Source of the DNA: Litomosoides sigmodontis
Taxonomy: Eukaryota > Nematoda > Chromadorea > Rhabditida > Onchocercidae
Assembly: GCA_963070105.1 (NCBI GenBank)
Contig: OY718804.1
Span: 11,299,817-11,363,816, forward strand
DNA: 64,000 nucleotides
Reading direction: 5' to 3'
In this document: one piece after another, positions 45,949 through 57,298 of the stretch
Layout of the letters: the number at the start of each line of letters is the position of its first letter
Numbering within the stretch: position 1 is the stretch's first letter
Translations under genes and position numbers: made by a program
The notes under the pieces: model-generated
Told to the model about the DNA's origin: nothing
Database searches by the model: none
The model's input: the letters and a program-made list of their open reading frames with translations, nothing else

Positions 45949-48900
45949 TTAATTCAGCTTCTGCCGTAGCTGTCGAGTTTTCATAATTCTAAAATGAATC
46001 CTCTCCAATTCAACATCGTCCAAGTCAAGGTCAATGACCTGAAATTTGTTTTTTGTCTGAAAAGTCAGGATTCAAAAAAATTGCTGATTAAATGCAGAGA
46101 TCAATTGAAAGAATTATGAAAGAATTTCTTTCTTCCAGAATTGCACAAACTACATAAATACTGCTTGAACCAATATTCTTACCTTTTGGATAAGAAAGCT
46201 TTCAGTCATTATCTTTCCAGGAAGATTTTTGAGCCGTGTTACAATCGAATGGAAATCGTTAAATTCTCTTAGCTGATCATTCGTACGAAGACCGTAGCGA
46301 AATAAAATAACTGCTGTCTTGAACAGTACCTTAACGCCTGAAATTTAATACATAATAGTTCAATAATCTCTAATACAATGCATATGCATATACGATTTTA
46401 AAGGACTTAAATACCAACAAACTATTCGTTCAAGTATATTCTGTTGACCCCAAGGAAGCTACTAGGAAATGAAGGCAATTAGATTAAAGTAACTGCTTTC
46501 ATCTAGAAATGAGAAAATGCTACTTATAATATGAAATTTGAAACCACAAGCTTGTAATAAATACGTTACAGATGTAGTAGAATAAACGATTGGCACCAAT
46601 TGACGAAAGTTAGTAGTTAGTAAAAATTTACTAAAAACTAGTGATATTTCGCATTTTAACGTATTTGAGATTCAAATCCTGTGATAACAATATGTTAAAT
46701 ACTTGTTACACAGATTAAAATGACATTTAGTTTGGTTATTATAAAACAAATTCCCATTTATACTGTACCGAATATTACTTTTCTCAGTATTCGAACTTAT
46801 TATTGATTTAGAAATATCAGTTAATTGTTAAGCTTATATAGCAGCTTTAATTTTCTTTTTACACTGTAATACTCATTATACGACAGAAAATTTATATGAT
46901 AACCTTCGCAAAAGAACATATCCCATACTCGAAGTACTGTTGGCCACGGAAGAGTTCGGCAGAAAATACACATAAACCATTCAACCATATAAAGGACGGG
47001 TTCAACGCGATGTTTTTTCTTCAAGAAAAAACCCAAAGTTTTCGTCGAATTTTTTTGCAAATTCCTAGTAACCTTATTATTAAAGAAATAAACGAACCAA
47101 ATGCATATAACTGAAGCGTGATTTGTCCTTCAGCAGTTGAAATAAGATATCGCCATCGATTTGTATAGCCTCCTATAAATGTTACTATAGAAAAAGGAAA
47201 AAATAGGGAATAACAGCAAATTCACAAGTCACCTGCAAACAACGAATATAGAAGCCTATATAGCTATTCCTGAATATCTAACTCACTTACTTATTTCAAT
47301 ACGTTAGTTACGAATACAACTCGTACTCTTTTCGCTTTTTGCACGCTTCTAGAGTAATTAATTTCGATATAAGGCGCATAACTACATACTTGTCAGTATG
47401 TGCTACAGAACAAAAACATATAATAAACTACATTAACTTTTTTTTCAATTTTATACATTTCCAAAAAAACATACAAGACCGGCGCTGTAATAACCCGGCA
47501 AATATTTGTGACAGATCTGTACAAAACAATAGAAAGCATCGCGTAATGGCATGTGCATAAGCAAGACAGCAGCAACAGGAGCTTGTCCTTGGCAGTAGCC
47601 CTCTTCAGGATGTAACACAGTGTATGCCTTAAGTAATTCGAACAAATCCGATTTTCTGTAACACATTGATATAAAAATAATAGTAGTGAATAAGCTATAA
47701 AAAACTATAACTCTAACAAAAACCATGGTAGAAAAATAACATAAATGACACATTATAAGTCTTTTTGATGAATATAACCACAGTATAGACATTTAAATAA
47801 CAGTTTAACGCTGAAAATGTACCTAATCATAATCACAGCAAAACATACCCTCCTTTTCCATAAGGTCCATTACGGGCAAACATAACATGTTCTGGAAATT
47901 GCCGATTTAAATCTTTCTTAATGTCCTCAATCCACCGAGAGTCACCCGGTTGACTGCTCACTTCCTAAAAGTATGAAACGATCCTAATCATAATCACAGC
48001 AAAACATGCCCTCCTTTTCATAAGGTTTATTACGGGCAAACATAACATGTTCTGGAAATTTCCGACACAAGAAAAAAACAAGCTTGGGAAAACGTGACGA
48101 ATTTTCTAGTGATGATCCTCGGTTTGAATTTTTCCATTGACAATCATAAATAAGTAAAAAACAAAGACTGTTAACCTCAAAAACGCGTTTATTTATGCTA
48201 AACTCCATATGAAATGCTGCACCGCATAAATGCTTCCAAGCTCGACCACGCAATGACGGAGGTATACCTTTGCGGCAACGTTCTCTTACTTTTTCATACT
48301 TATTGTCCATAAAATAAGACCAATTTGTGAGCATATGCAACCATTTTTTTTCACGCTTCCGTAATGTATCCAAGTCTACTGCAGCTTCGTGATTTCTGCA
48401 ATAAGCATAAATTATCTCTAAGAGCGAAATCATAATTTTTACTCTCAAATTAAATTTCCTCCAAAATCAATAATACTGCTTTGTGATAGCTTTTTTCTTT
48501 TCTTTTCACATGAAATATTATATGATCCCAAAAATCGACATCGACTTCACTGTAGAAGACAATAATTTACTAGTTCAATTCAGCGATCCTAATAAGAAAA
48601 ATCTAGCCTTAAATGGAAGTCGTCATATTTCTATTTTAAACGTCATATTTTGAGTGTTGTTGGAGTAATGCATAAATTTCCTCTCGATACACGGAATATG
48701 CAATTTTCTTAATCCCTAATACAATCTATCAGCTATTGGTTTGTAAAATTTTGATAACAAACTGTCTGGTGGCAATCAATCCAAGGGTCCAGTCTACAAT
48801 TTTGATGAATCAGTTTGTTCGTTAAAATGTAATGTAACCAACCACTGCATTACAGCCCCAGTAACAATATGACGTAACACATGAAAAGGCTAAGGAAGAC

Positions 48901-49392
48901 GAACATATTGTCGGAACTTCGTATAAAACCAAATGCATCAATTCGTGAATTCTGAAAAAATTCTGCGAATGATGGACAGATTGCGCTCGATTCGTATTCA
49001 TTATTCTCGTCGTTCTCTTCGTTTGCATCACTTTGCATCAAGGAATGTTCATCGCTCTCCAGCACCGATTGTGCAACTTCCTCCAATGTCTCACTTCGTT
49101 GATTTTGCTAAGAATTTAACTATTTGAAAGTGTTCGCAATGTCAAACACAAATAATGCAAATGTATCTGAAGACTCTTAAAATACAACAAACGAATAAGC
49201 TTTGATTTCAATGTTTAATAAAGGAACATAACTAACCTGCGATCCATCAGTTACAAACATTAAAGATGTGCTTGCTGTATTAATTAATTTGCGTTTACTG
49301 CTTCGATTACTGGCTGCAACACTAAAGCAAACATTCGAAGGACATTCTTTTAGATTGTTAGATCCAATCTCCGCACTTTCCCTGCTTGACAT
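45949..49392 (-). CDS. TBC1D10: TBC1D10-like Rab GTPase-activating protein
   Basis: RabGAP of the EPI64/TBC1D10 group, which acts on Rab27/Rab35-class GTPases in secretion and membrane recycling. Exons (minus): 49392-49237, 49107 to about 48917, 48395-48176, 47964-47849, 47655-47475, about 47168-47089, about 47012-46913, about 46336-46184 and 46038-45949. The N-terminus is short and Ser-rich, followed by an acidic segment and IDAFGFIR, matching the family's DRFGFI. The TBC domain is very close to the family: [30 protein letters not shown], arginine finger [10 protein letters not shown] (IxxDxxR), glutamine finger [20 protein letters not shown] (YxQ), [29 protein letters not shown] and [17 protein letters not shown]. 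The C-terminus is short ([19 protein letters not shown]). Exon 2's donor near 48916 is weak, so that junction is least certain. A decayed second copy of part of exon 4 sits in the preceding intron. Confidence 0.94.
47821..48064 (-). repeat. Tandem partial duplication of a TBC1D10-like exon
   Basis: The segment at about 47823-47905 (end of exon 4 plus its donor) recurs at about 47983-48062 with scattered substitutions and a one-base deletion. In the upstream copy the coding sense reads [10 protein letters not shown], then KPYEKEG instead of GPYGKGG. The splice donor GGGTATG has become GGGCATG (GT to GC), and no acceptor or start of the exon is duplicated. The copy is best read as intronic debris of a local duplication. 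Confidence 0.85.
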
Positions 49393-51749
49393 GTGATTTC
49401 CTCAAATACTTGTTAGAATCAAGTGGGAAGAAATAAGATGAAGCAGTAACGTAATGAATAGCGGACAATTTTAGAAAACCTACTGATTAAATTAAGTTAA
49501 AATATGATTTATTGATATAACAAGTGAAATTTGGATGCCAAATTTTGCATTCGGCTTGAAAATCTCTGAGAGAAGGAAAGTTAACCTGTAATTAAATTAT
49601 ATCCTTATAAACAAACTCTTCGATCACATGCACGTCTCGCGCACTAATACGGCAACTCATTGCAAAGCTGAAATGTAAACCAAAGTGAACAAGTAATGCC
49701 CCAAGTACAGTGTCACAAATGTCATAAACGTTGAACTGTTTCACGGCTGCCCGATGTTCACGCATTGACGTGAAGTTGACACTTGTCATCGTTGTCGCTT
49801 TACCTTTCCTAACAATTGAAGAAAGCACAACTCGACGATTGTCTTACTACATTATTTTGCGTTAACTTTATCTAATTAAGCGCGATAGCAATTATCCTTT
49901 CACTAGGGTGCTTGACATACAAGGCTCGAGTTACACTTCGTGTTTTATAATTTATACAACTGTAGCCAGTGAATTGGTAAATGTATGTGCTACCATTTGT
50001 CGATTTCGCAGAAAAGGCTTCCTTAATAATTTTTAACATTTTTAGCTAATTGAACAGTTTCACGAGGGCTTCAATTATTTGGTAATTTTCTAGAGAATAG
50101 AATAAAACGAAGAGCAATCGTAAATGTGAGCAGTGAGAGATTGGTAGAATGCTGCTAGAAGAAAGCAGGAAGAAGCGTTGAGCTGCTATTCTGTCGCATG
50201 AATGTTAAGCAAGCATTAGGAAAGCATTTGTTGGCTGAATTAACTCGTTGGCGTGAGAAAGTGGAAAAGTGTGCTTCGGTCATGAAAGATTTGCAAAGTG
50301 AAATTGGAGGAAGACCGTTAAAAGGAGCTTGGCTAGCGCACGTCGTGCCGACTTATGTGCTTGTGGAATATTTCCGTCTTACAAACTAGCTAGCTAGTGA
50401 TGTCCCGTCTTACAAAAAGCTGGTGGTATGTGTCAATTTTAGATCTATCAGTTGTGCTTCTCTTGCACGCAACCTAAAGATCATCCCTGTTAGTCATCCG
50501 TAAAACGTGTGCCATATGAACTTCACATCTTTTGAAGCTTGTGATGTGACAGTGCTGATGAAGGGAGGGGAAAAAGTGTATTCAGTGGTGCGTACGTATG
50601 CCAGCAAATGAACCGTAACGCATTTTGCTGCAAACAAAGTCTGTTATTGTCAGATTGATCGCTTAGTGACACACATGGAAAGTCTTACGCCCTCAGAGCA
50701 ATCTTCATCGTCAGCGTCAGCGAGATACATGCTCACATCACAGTGTACCTTTCCGTGGGACGGCTTGAGAAATCAGAATTCATGAAACTAAGAAATACAT
50801 GCAGTAGGAATGAAGCACAATATCTAATGTAATTGTGTCGTACAGCAATTCATTCATTGTCAGTTGTCCACTCATTTTGTCTTTTAAGGAAAAACTGAAA
50901 AACGATTTAACGAAGTGGCAGCTTATCCTACAAATAGCAAATATATCAGATTCAACAAATGGTTATTCTTCTGCTTTTCCGTGATAATATGCTACTATCG
51001 CACCAGACGGCTACAATACGCAGAGAAAGTTATTAGTATAAACCAAACCACTAAGAGAGCTCTTTTCTCTGTGATTTGTCAAAAACCGATTAATTGGGAT
51101 CTTACTGTGCCTGTGCCGCAAGCTATTTCTAAGTTGTCTGGATGTCAGGAAGAGTCGCATGACAGAGATCCTGGTCTATGAAGCTCTCGCATCTCACTGA
51201 TGCTAATATCAAAAACTGCAGAATGTATAGAAATCTACAATAACTAATGGGATGATATTTTATGTTTATGTCTACCAACGTTAATAATACGCGGAAAGCT
51301 TACTGTAGATATTTCCAGTTGAGCTGTTAGCATACACATAACGATGTCCAGTAATCTCCGGTGAAAGTCTGGCTCGCCGCAAAAAGTCCGGTTTATCACT
51401 CCTCTTCGTTTCTAGTAGTGAATAATATCAATAAAAGGTGCAACTATTCCCCCTTCTTTTGTTTTTCTTCTTCATTATGCTACTATTCCCATGGCATGTT
51501 TAAAAATATTATGAACAAAAATAAAACATTTTTTGAGAAATGACCTTTGCCAAAATGTGTTGTTACTTCATCTTCTTGCTGATAGATATCAAATGGCTGA
51601 TTCTAAAAATTGATAATCTAAGATTTAAAGCACTAGCAAAGACATCTAGGAACTCCGTTAAAGTCGCCGATCCGAAATAATCTAAAAGCTAAGAGATTAC
51701 CTTAAAAATATGAGAGATAAGAAGACTTTCCCTTTTCTTTATCAACGCA
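49393..51749. other. Flank with a possible exon and small open frames
   Basis: Minus strand 49828-49592 is open with good codon character (NFTSMREHRAAVKQFNVYDI, SCRISARDVHVIEEFVYKD) and ends in TAA. It may be the last exon of the doubtful gene at 51750-52905. Plus strand 50198-50389 starts MNVKQALGKHLLAELTRW, a helical ATG-led frame of 63 codons. Neither has confirmed splice partners. Confidence 0.3.
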
Positions 51750-52905
51750 TTATGAATAATTATAAATGTTGTGCCTCGAAAAATCGCAAACGCAAGAGTC
51801 AGTTCTGCCACCGCAAATAGAGGATGCGGTAATATACGTGTCCTCACTCTCACTATCGATATTAGCAACATTGTAGGATGGGCGAGTAGCAGTCAGGAAT
51901 GCGATTGCTACTTGACCAACTATCCCAAACCTAAATGTGTAACAGGCAACATAAGTCAAGTTAGCTGGGACAGCCGGCTGAAAATTAAAACAAAATAGCC
52001 ACTCAACAAGCTTTGCTTCTTTCAAACACGGAATCACAGCTTTTGATGCTTCACATATGAGTAATTTCATTCGTTTTATCATCACATATAAATAGACGAA
52101 TAATTCCATATCACAAAGCTTCAGCTTTTTTTTGAGAGGAACGAAATGCTTCCGGTCAAGCTTTAGAAGTCATTTCCATTGCCGTCAACCCAAGACATAC
52201 TTGTGTTCCTCTCTTATCCGAATTACCTGACACCACGAATTTCAATTAAAAGAAGCATATATCAATTAACAAACTGATTACCTTCCAGAAACCATGGAAG
52301 CTTGCAGTGTAAAGAGCAACTAATTGCGGTAATATCAGTTTGATGAGCTTGAAACTGAAATTAGTGTCTTTACATTTAGTGCTCATATTCCACAATATTA
52401 CAGTTTGTGTGACCAATCGATATACGGCTTTCTAAACCATTCTCTGGTACGCATTCAATAACCCTCAACACAATGCAACCACCGTTACCATCAAAATTCC
52501 ATACTGAATAACGCCTAAATTCTTTGGTGCTTATGATGCTTAGACAACCGGCCGTCCGCTTCGGCAACTAAGAGGTAGTTGTCGTCCACGTTGAAGCATA
52601 ACGACCAGCGCATCTTTTCGTTTAAAGACACGCAAATGTGCAGGGAGAACCAAATAGCACTGATGCTGGAACTACAGAACATTGAACTTCTCAACTTAAT
52701 AACGGCGACGTAGGCTAGTTACCACCGCAAAGCTTCCATTGTCTGTAACGTGTGAAATAAGTTCCAACGCGCTGCTTGCTGCTATGAGAGCAGTAAGCTG
52801 TAAGCTTATCATCATCACTACTGACCTTACTCTTCCTAAATTAACGAGTAATGTCAATAATATTACAGTTAGCACTTGGAAGGTCACTTTTCTTCGATAG
52901 CTCAT
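51750..52905 (-). CDS. Doubtful multi-exon secreted or membrane protein gene
   Basis: An ATG at 52905 opens a hydrophobic N-terminus (FQVLTVILLTLLVNLG) and a second hydrophobic run (MMISLQLTALIAASSALEL). A GTAACT donor near 52725 joins in phase 0 to a ttctgtag acceptor (about 52670), giving QHQCYLVLPAHLRVFKRKD. A 40-nt intron with a weak GTCGTT donor then leads in phase 0 to a Cys-bearing stretch (CLSIISTKEFRRYSVWNF). Further on, an exon ending FHGFWK at a GTAATC donor joins in phase 0 to 51979-51750, beginning PAVPANLTYVACYTFRFGIV and ending in a Ser/Glu/Cys tail. The link between the middle pieces is unresolved. It may be one tetraspan-like protein, two genes, or chance. No family recognised. 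Confidence 0.3.
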
Positions 52906-55900
52906 AGTATTGTGGATTTTTCCGCATATGAAAGGTTAAACTGTTGTTGTCTGAAGGAATTTCCCAAATAACCATTTAAAAGAAAGGAACGAAGCAAACT
53001 ACAGAGACTGCATGTGTATGTGATTTGTAGAATGCAAATGTGCAATAGTTAAGAAATTGGGCAAGCGCATAATGAGGATGAATAAGGATGCTGTCAGATT
53101 TTCGGATCTAATCTGATCGGATTATCAAGTTTTTGAAGCATTAACATTGTACTTCCTGATGATTCATCTTGAAATACTCTCTATGTGGCAGATATTTTGT
53201 CGGATCAAATAAACTTTTCATAAAATCGTAGCTTTTATCATTAGTTTTACAAAGTATTGGGGACAAGGCTTTCTACGGAACTGAATTTTATTTAAGAGGG
53301 TCGAATGAAAAGAGTTAGTTTTACTAGCAAAGCTTTACATTGACTTAGAGAGCAATCGATCGAATTTCAATGGAGCATAGAGCGCAGCAATGTGCATTCA
53401 CCTACTTGTATTATCTCATTCTGGTTTGGTTTGGGAAGAATCTTTGGGATGAGAAGGAATAGAAGCAGTACCGGTTCTCTGTCAGTGAGCAGTCCGGAAA
53501 AAGCAGAAAAAAACCTATTGGCAAGATGAGCCTTTTGAGCCATAGTGAAAGCGCCGTTTTTGCTTGAAGCAATCATTGCACAGTCACCGCGCTGTTTCCT
53601 GCGTTTTCCGATTTCGCGATTTCTCATCACTCAGCCAAGTGACTTGCTTGGAAGGACGCGCCGGATCCAACAGATATCCATCTTCTTAAGCCCAACGTAC
53701 TCTTAAAAAGATGAAAGAAGTGGTCTGAGGGAGGAATGAAACGTGGCACTCCTTTTCCTTCTTCATAGCAGCAAGTGGAAACTAGAAATTAAGGAAGTGA
53801 AAGCTAAGTTCGTTTACCGCTGGCTGAGGTTGCAGTAGAGCTGAAGGTAAAAGAGCATTGCTATGAAATTGATTGTTTCAGTCCTTTGATAGCATCGTAA
53901 AGAGAGGAATTTTGTGAGTTTGCGCTGTGAGGACTACGTGCTTCACGTTTTGCGCTTTGGGTTAGCGAACTGCGAGAGACAGACACTTTGGCTTAGCTTT
54001 TTGGTGCGTGCTGACCGCTTCAACTAGCAGCTCTGTGAGCACTTGCGGTGCCAACCAAACAACATGCGCCGGCCGCAACAGACAGCGCTCTCAGTGCGAG
54101 GGCTGAGAGCGTATCTGCAGCTGTGCAGCAGAAGGCCAAGTGAAGTAAGTTCAGAGGGATGGCGCGAAGGAGGCCGACCCCGTCCTGCAACAGTCATCGG
54201 GAAAGTTGGAGTTGATTCCTCGACACTTTCCGCACGCTCCTTATCGGCGGTTCCATAAGGCGGCGCTTAGTGCGGTCGGTGCTAGCTGCACAAATCCTAC
54301 GTTTTGTTTGCAAGTCGCAGGTACTGTCACAACTTTTTCGATAAAGTCTACACCACTGACGTCTTCAATTTCTCTCTTTCCGAAAAAACCTTTTTGTCCT
54401 GTCCTCTCTGCACATTCCAATGCTTTTGGCGTTGCCGTGCCAAACAAGCTCCCGAAAATTCGACGAGCAACAAAATTCAACCGGTACGGTGGTGTGAACG
54501 TCTCGCAAGATCTATGACATTTCAAAATTTCTATTCGAGAGATGAAGTGGACAGGGGCTGCATTTCACTCTTGTGCACTGAGATTGAGAGACAGCGGAGA
54601 TTGCCATTACTCTTCCCATCGTCAGATGGGTGCATTGCTGAAATTGCACTTCCAAACGAGTTAGTCGCTCGGAGAATGATGAGCATTGGTTTTAACGATC
54701 AGTTCAATCAGTGATGTGAGTCTGCCAGTGCTATAGCACTTGAACTTGAACTGAACTGGAATTGTTTCACAAAGAGGGCTGTTGCAGCAAGCAAGGCGTT
54801 CCTCTGCGCTACCTCATAGAAGCCGCTTGCCTCGGTGAAATGACTTTCGTTGGATGCTGTGATTGGTGGGTGCCAGCCGCTTAATTTGCTTCCAACAGCG
54901 TTCACCCAGTGCGCTGCGTGCTTGAAGTGATCAGCTCCGTTCTTCATTCCCTCTCAGCTCGCCCTCAACCAATAAATCTTTTTCGTTGCGTCACACAGAG
55001 CAAAAATTCCGTGCCATCCGGCCGGAATTCAGCTTAAAGTCAGCTAAACTCCCATATTTTTCAATGTCAGAAACCGGCCAAGTAAGCTTAATTACCTAAA
55101 TCACACTTGCAGCTACTACTTTTAAAATCGATTTTACCATTATCAGTTCTCAATGCTCTCAGAATTGCTGTCAGTAAGGAAGCTAATAATGCAGTGATAG
55201 TCGCAGTGTGCTGGAAAATGATGCGGCCCACGGCTTGCTGGCATTTTGTGTGGCTTCACAACGCTTTAGTTGCACATTTCATTTCCCAAAGCTTTGCTGA
55301 TTTCGCATTTCGCTGACAATTCGGAAAACCCGCTAGCGACTGCAGTTTGTGCGGAAAGAGCGGAAAGTGAGAGCAACAAGACGACTGCGCAAGAGTAGTC
55401 GGATCGGAAGCAGTGCTGCCGTGATGCCGGCCGGGCTCTTCAAAGTGAGATGAGATGGCGACGACGCCCATACCTTCCTCATATTTCACTGACATGACTT
55501 CGCTGTTCCTCCTTCGCCCTATCAATCACTTCATGTGTTCATTCTGTAGGTCAGCGAACACGCACGCACCTGTCTGCGCCTCCCACGCCTTCTCCTTTCG
55601 GTTCCTTTCACCACATCTCAGGGAGGAACTTGCAACTAACGGGTCACCCAACCGGCGCAAACAATTCTCTCTCTCTCTCTCTCTCTTTTCTCCATCCTGC
55701 AAAATAATGCAGTCAGCCCTGTCGCAATGCTCACTCGGGAGATCAGCACTGCAGGTTTCCTTTTGCGAAAAAGGCACTGCAGTGCGGAGCAACTAAGTTA
55801 GTTACGTGAATTCCGAAAGGATGAAATGAGAAGTTAAGAAGGCTAGAAAAATGAAATGAAAAGTAATTTCAAATGCGCTTTCCTTTTCCAAAAGCCTGCC

Positions 55901-56449
55901 TTTAAGGACATCTGCTTGGCATTTGTTATTTGCGTAAAAAGAGCGATTGTTTTTTGCAATTGATGGGCCTAAATAACCTGCGTCATTACGAACATCGATG
56001 TATGTTGTCATTACTTTTTATGTCTTCTTTCAATCGCCCATTAATTTCACATTCGTGAAAGCCATTTGATGAAATGTGCAAAATTACCGTTATATCTACC
56101 CAAACAGCTATCCACTGCCGTGGAAACGTCGATTATAAAATTTCAACTATATCTTTAAGTTGTGAAATAAAATTGATGAGATTTCAACCATGTACACACA
56201 ACTTTGCTACTTCAGCTCAGGCAACACACTGAAAATGAATTAATTGAAAAACCGCGAATTTGAAATAAAGGCAGGAAACGATGTTTAGGGCTAAGCTTAG
56301 GTTGCAACTGATGGATGGCCAATGTTAGGATGTTTTCTGCTGACAGGAGAAGAATAGAAACATCCAAAAGGCCACTAATTTTGTTACTGAAATGTAGTAG
56401 ATAGCTGACTGCGAAGTTCGCCTGCTGCACACATGCAAAGTATCAAACG
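52906..56449. other. Gene-poor stretch with a GC-richer block
   Basis: From about 53.9 to 55.7 kb the base composition is visibly richer in G+C and CpG than the rest of the window. As a result, long open frames overlap on both strands (for example 54304-54714 + and 54241-54525 -). None shows a domain, and overlapping frames of similar length argue that composition creates them. It could be promoter or 5' UTR DNA. No transcript can be supported from sequence alone. Confidence 0.4.
55666..55686. repeat. (CT)n microsatellite
   Basis: About ten CT units inside the GC-richer block. Confidence 0.85.
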
Positions 56450-56459
56450 TTTATTTATT
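56450..56459 (-). terminator. Polyadenylation signals of the flp gene
   Basis: Two overlapping AATAAA words on the minus strand lie about 120 bases beyond the flp stop codon. Confidence 0.5.
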
Positions 56460-56576
56460 TATCTGCAAAAACCACCGCAAAGTGAGGGGCGCACCTCGCC
56501 GAACATCAATTACCACTCGTCAGAGACAGAAGTGTGGAAATTAATCCCAACACTGCGTGACATTTCGGTTGCCGAA

Positions 56577-57298
56577 CTACGGCGATTGTCTTGCAAAGTC
56601 TGCTGCCTGTTCAGGAATTCGATCATGCCGAAACTCTGATCTTTTCCCAAAACGTATGTAGTCGTACGTTGCCGGACTGGCCCTTTCGCCGCGACCAAAT
56701 CGAATGAAATTGTAATTTGTCCGCATTGCTGCAAAAGCGATGTGAATTGGGGAGATTATTTAAACGCAATTTGTGCTCTTTGAAGAGAATTGGAACTGAT
56801 ACAGACGTTTCAGGTTTGAGGTGAGAAGCTTGAAGAGAAGAAAGTTCACTTATGCCACCCACCAATTTTGATGACATTACCTTAATGTTCCAAGCTAGTC
56901 TTCCTTAACTTTAGCAAAATTCTTTAGCAACTAGAAAGAAGGCGAAAACATTTTCCGAAAGGAATGAATGTTTCAAGATTCAGAGATTTTAAAACTAAAT
57001 TCTTTTCCTGTAGAACATGGTAAATGAATTGTGATTTTCCATTCCTGCTCAAAAATTAAAAATCATAAAATGCTAAGGGATGAATGAGTACGATGAACAA
57101 ATTTATTAAATTAGTATTTGAAGCAAAGAAGACCGAAAGTGAACCTGAGGGTGGTTGAGAGCGATATCGCGGAAAAGCGGGATAGTGTTGCACAGACTGC
57201 TCATAGCTTATTGCATTAGTAATAATCGAACATTGTGATAGGAAGTGGAATAAAATTGCAAGTATTACTGTGAGCATATTTTTTTGATGACCGTTCAT
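56577..57298 (-). CDS. flp-25: FMRFamide-like neuropeptide precursor, flp-25 type
   Basis: Secreted neuropeptide precursor. Exon 1 (57298-57145) gives Met, a hydrophobic signal peptide (MLTVILAILFHFLSQCS) and a spacer, ending at CCCTCAG/gttcac in phase 1. Exon 2 (56728-56577, TAG) opens at ttttgcag in phase 1, so the join is exact. Total is about 101 residues. Exon 2 encodes two RFamide peptides back to back. The first ends TNYNFIRF followed by Gly-Arg, and the second reads GERASPATYDYIRF followed by Gly-Lys-Arg. The Gly donates the amide and the basic residues are the convertase sites. A short tail (SEFRHDRIPEQAADF) follows. C. elegans FLP-25 yields DYDFVRFamide and ASYDYIRFamide: the same number, order and C-termini apart from V/I. 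Longer frames on the same strand mask this one. Amidation and cleavage are inferred. Confidence 0.92.

Noticed and set aside
50915..51181. Frame with KYIRF that looked like an RFamide peptide
   Set aside because: No Gly amide donor or basic cleavage site follows, no signal peptide precedes, and it starts at GTG.
54241..54714. Long overlapping frames on both strands at 54.2-54.7 kb
   Set aside because: Higher GC lowers stop frequency in all frames; no single frame shows a domain or splice structure.
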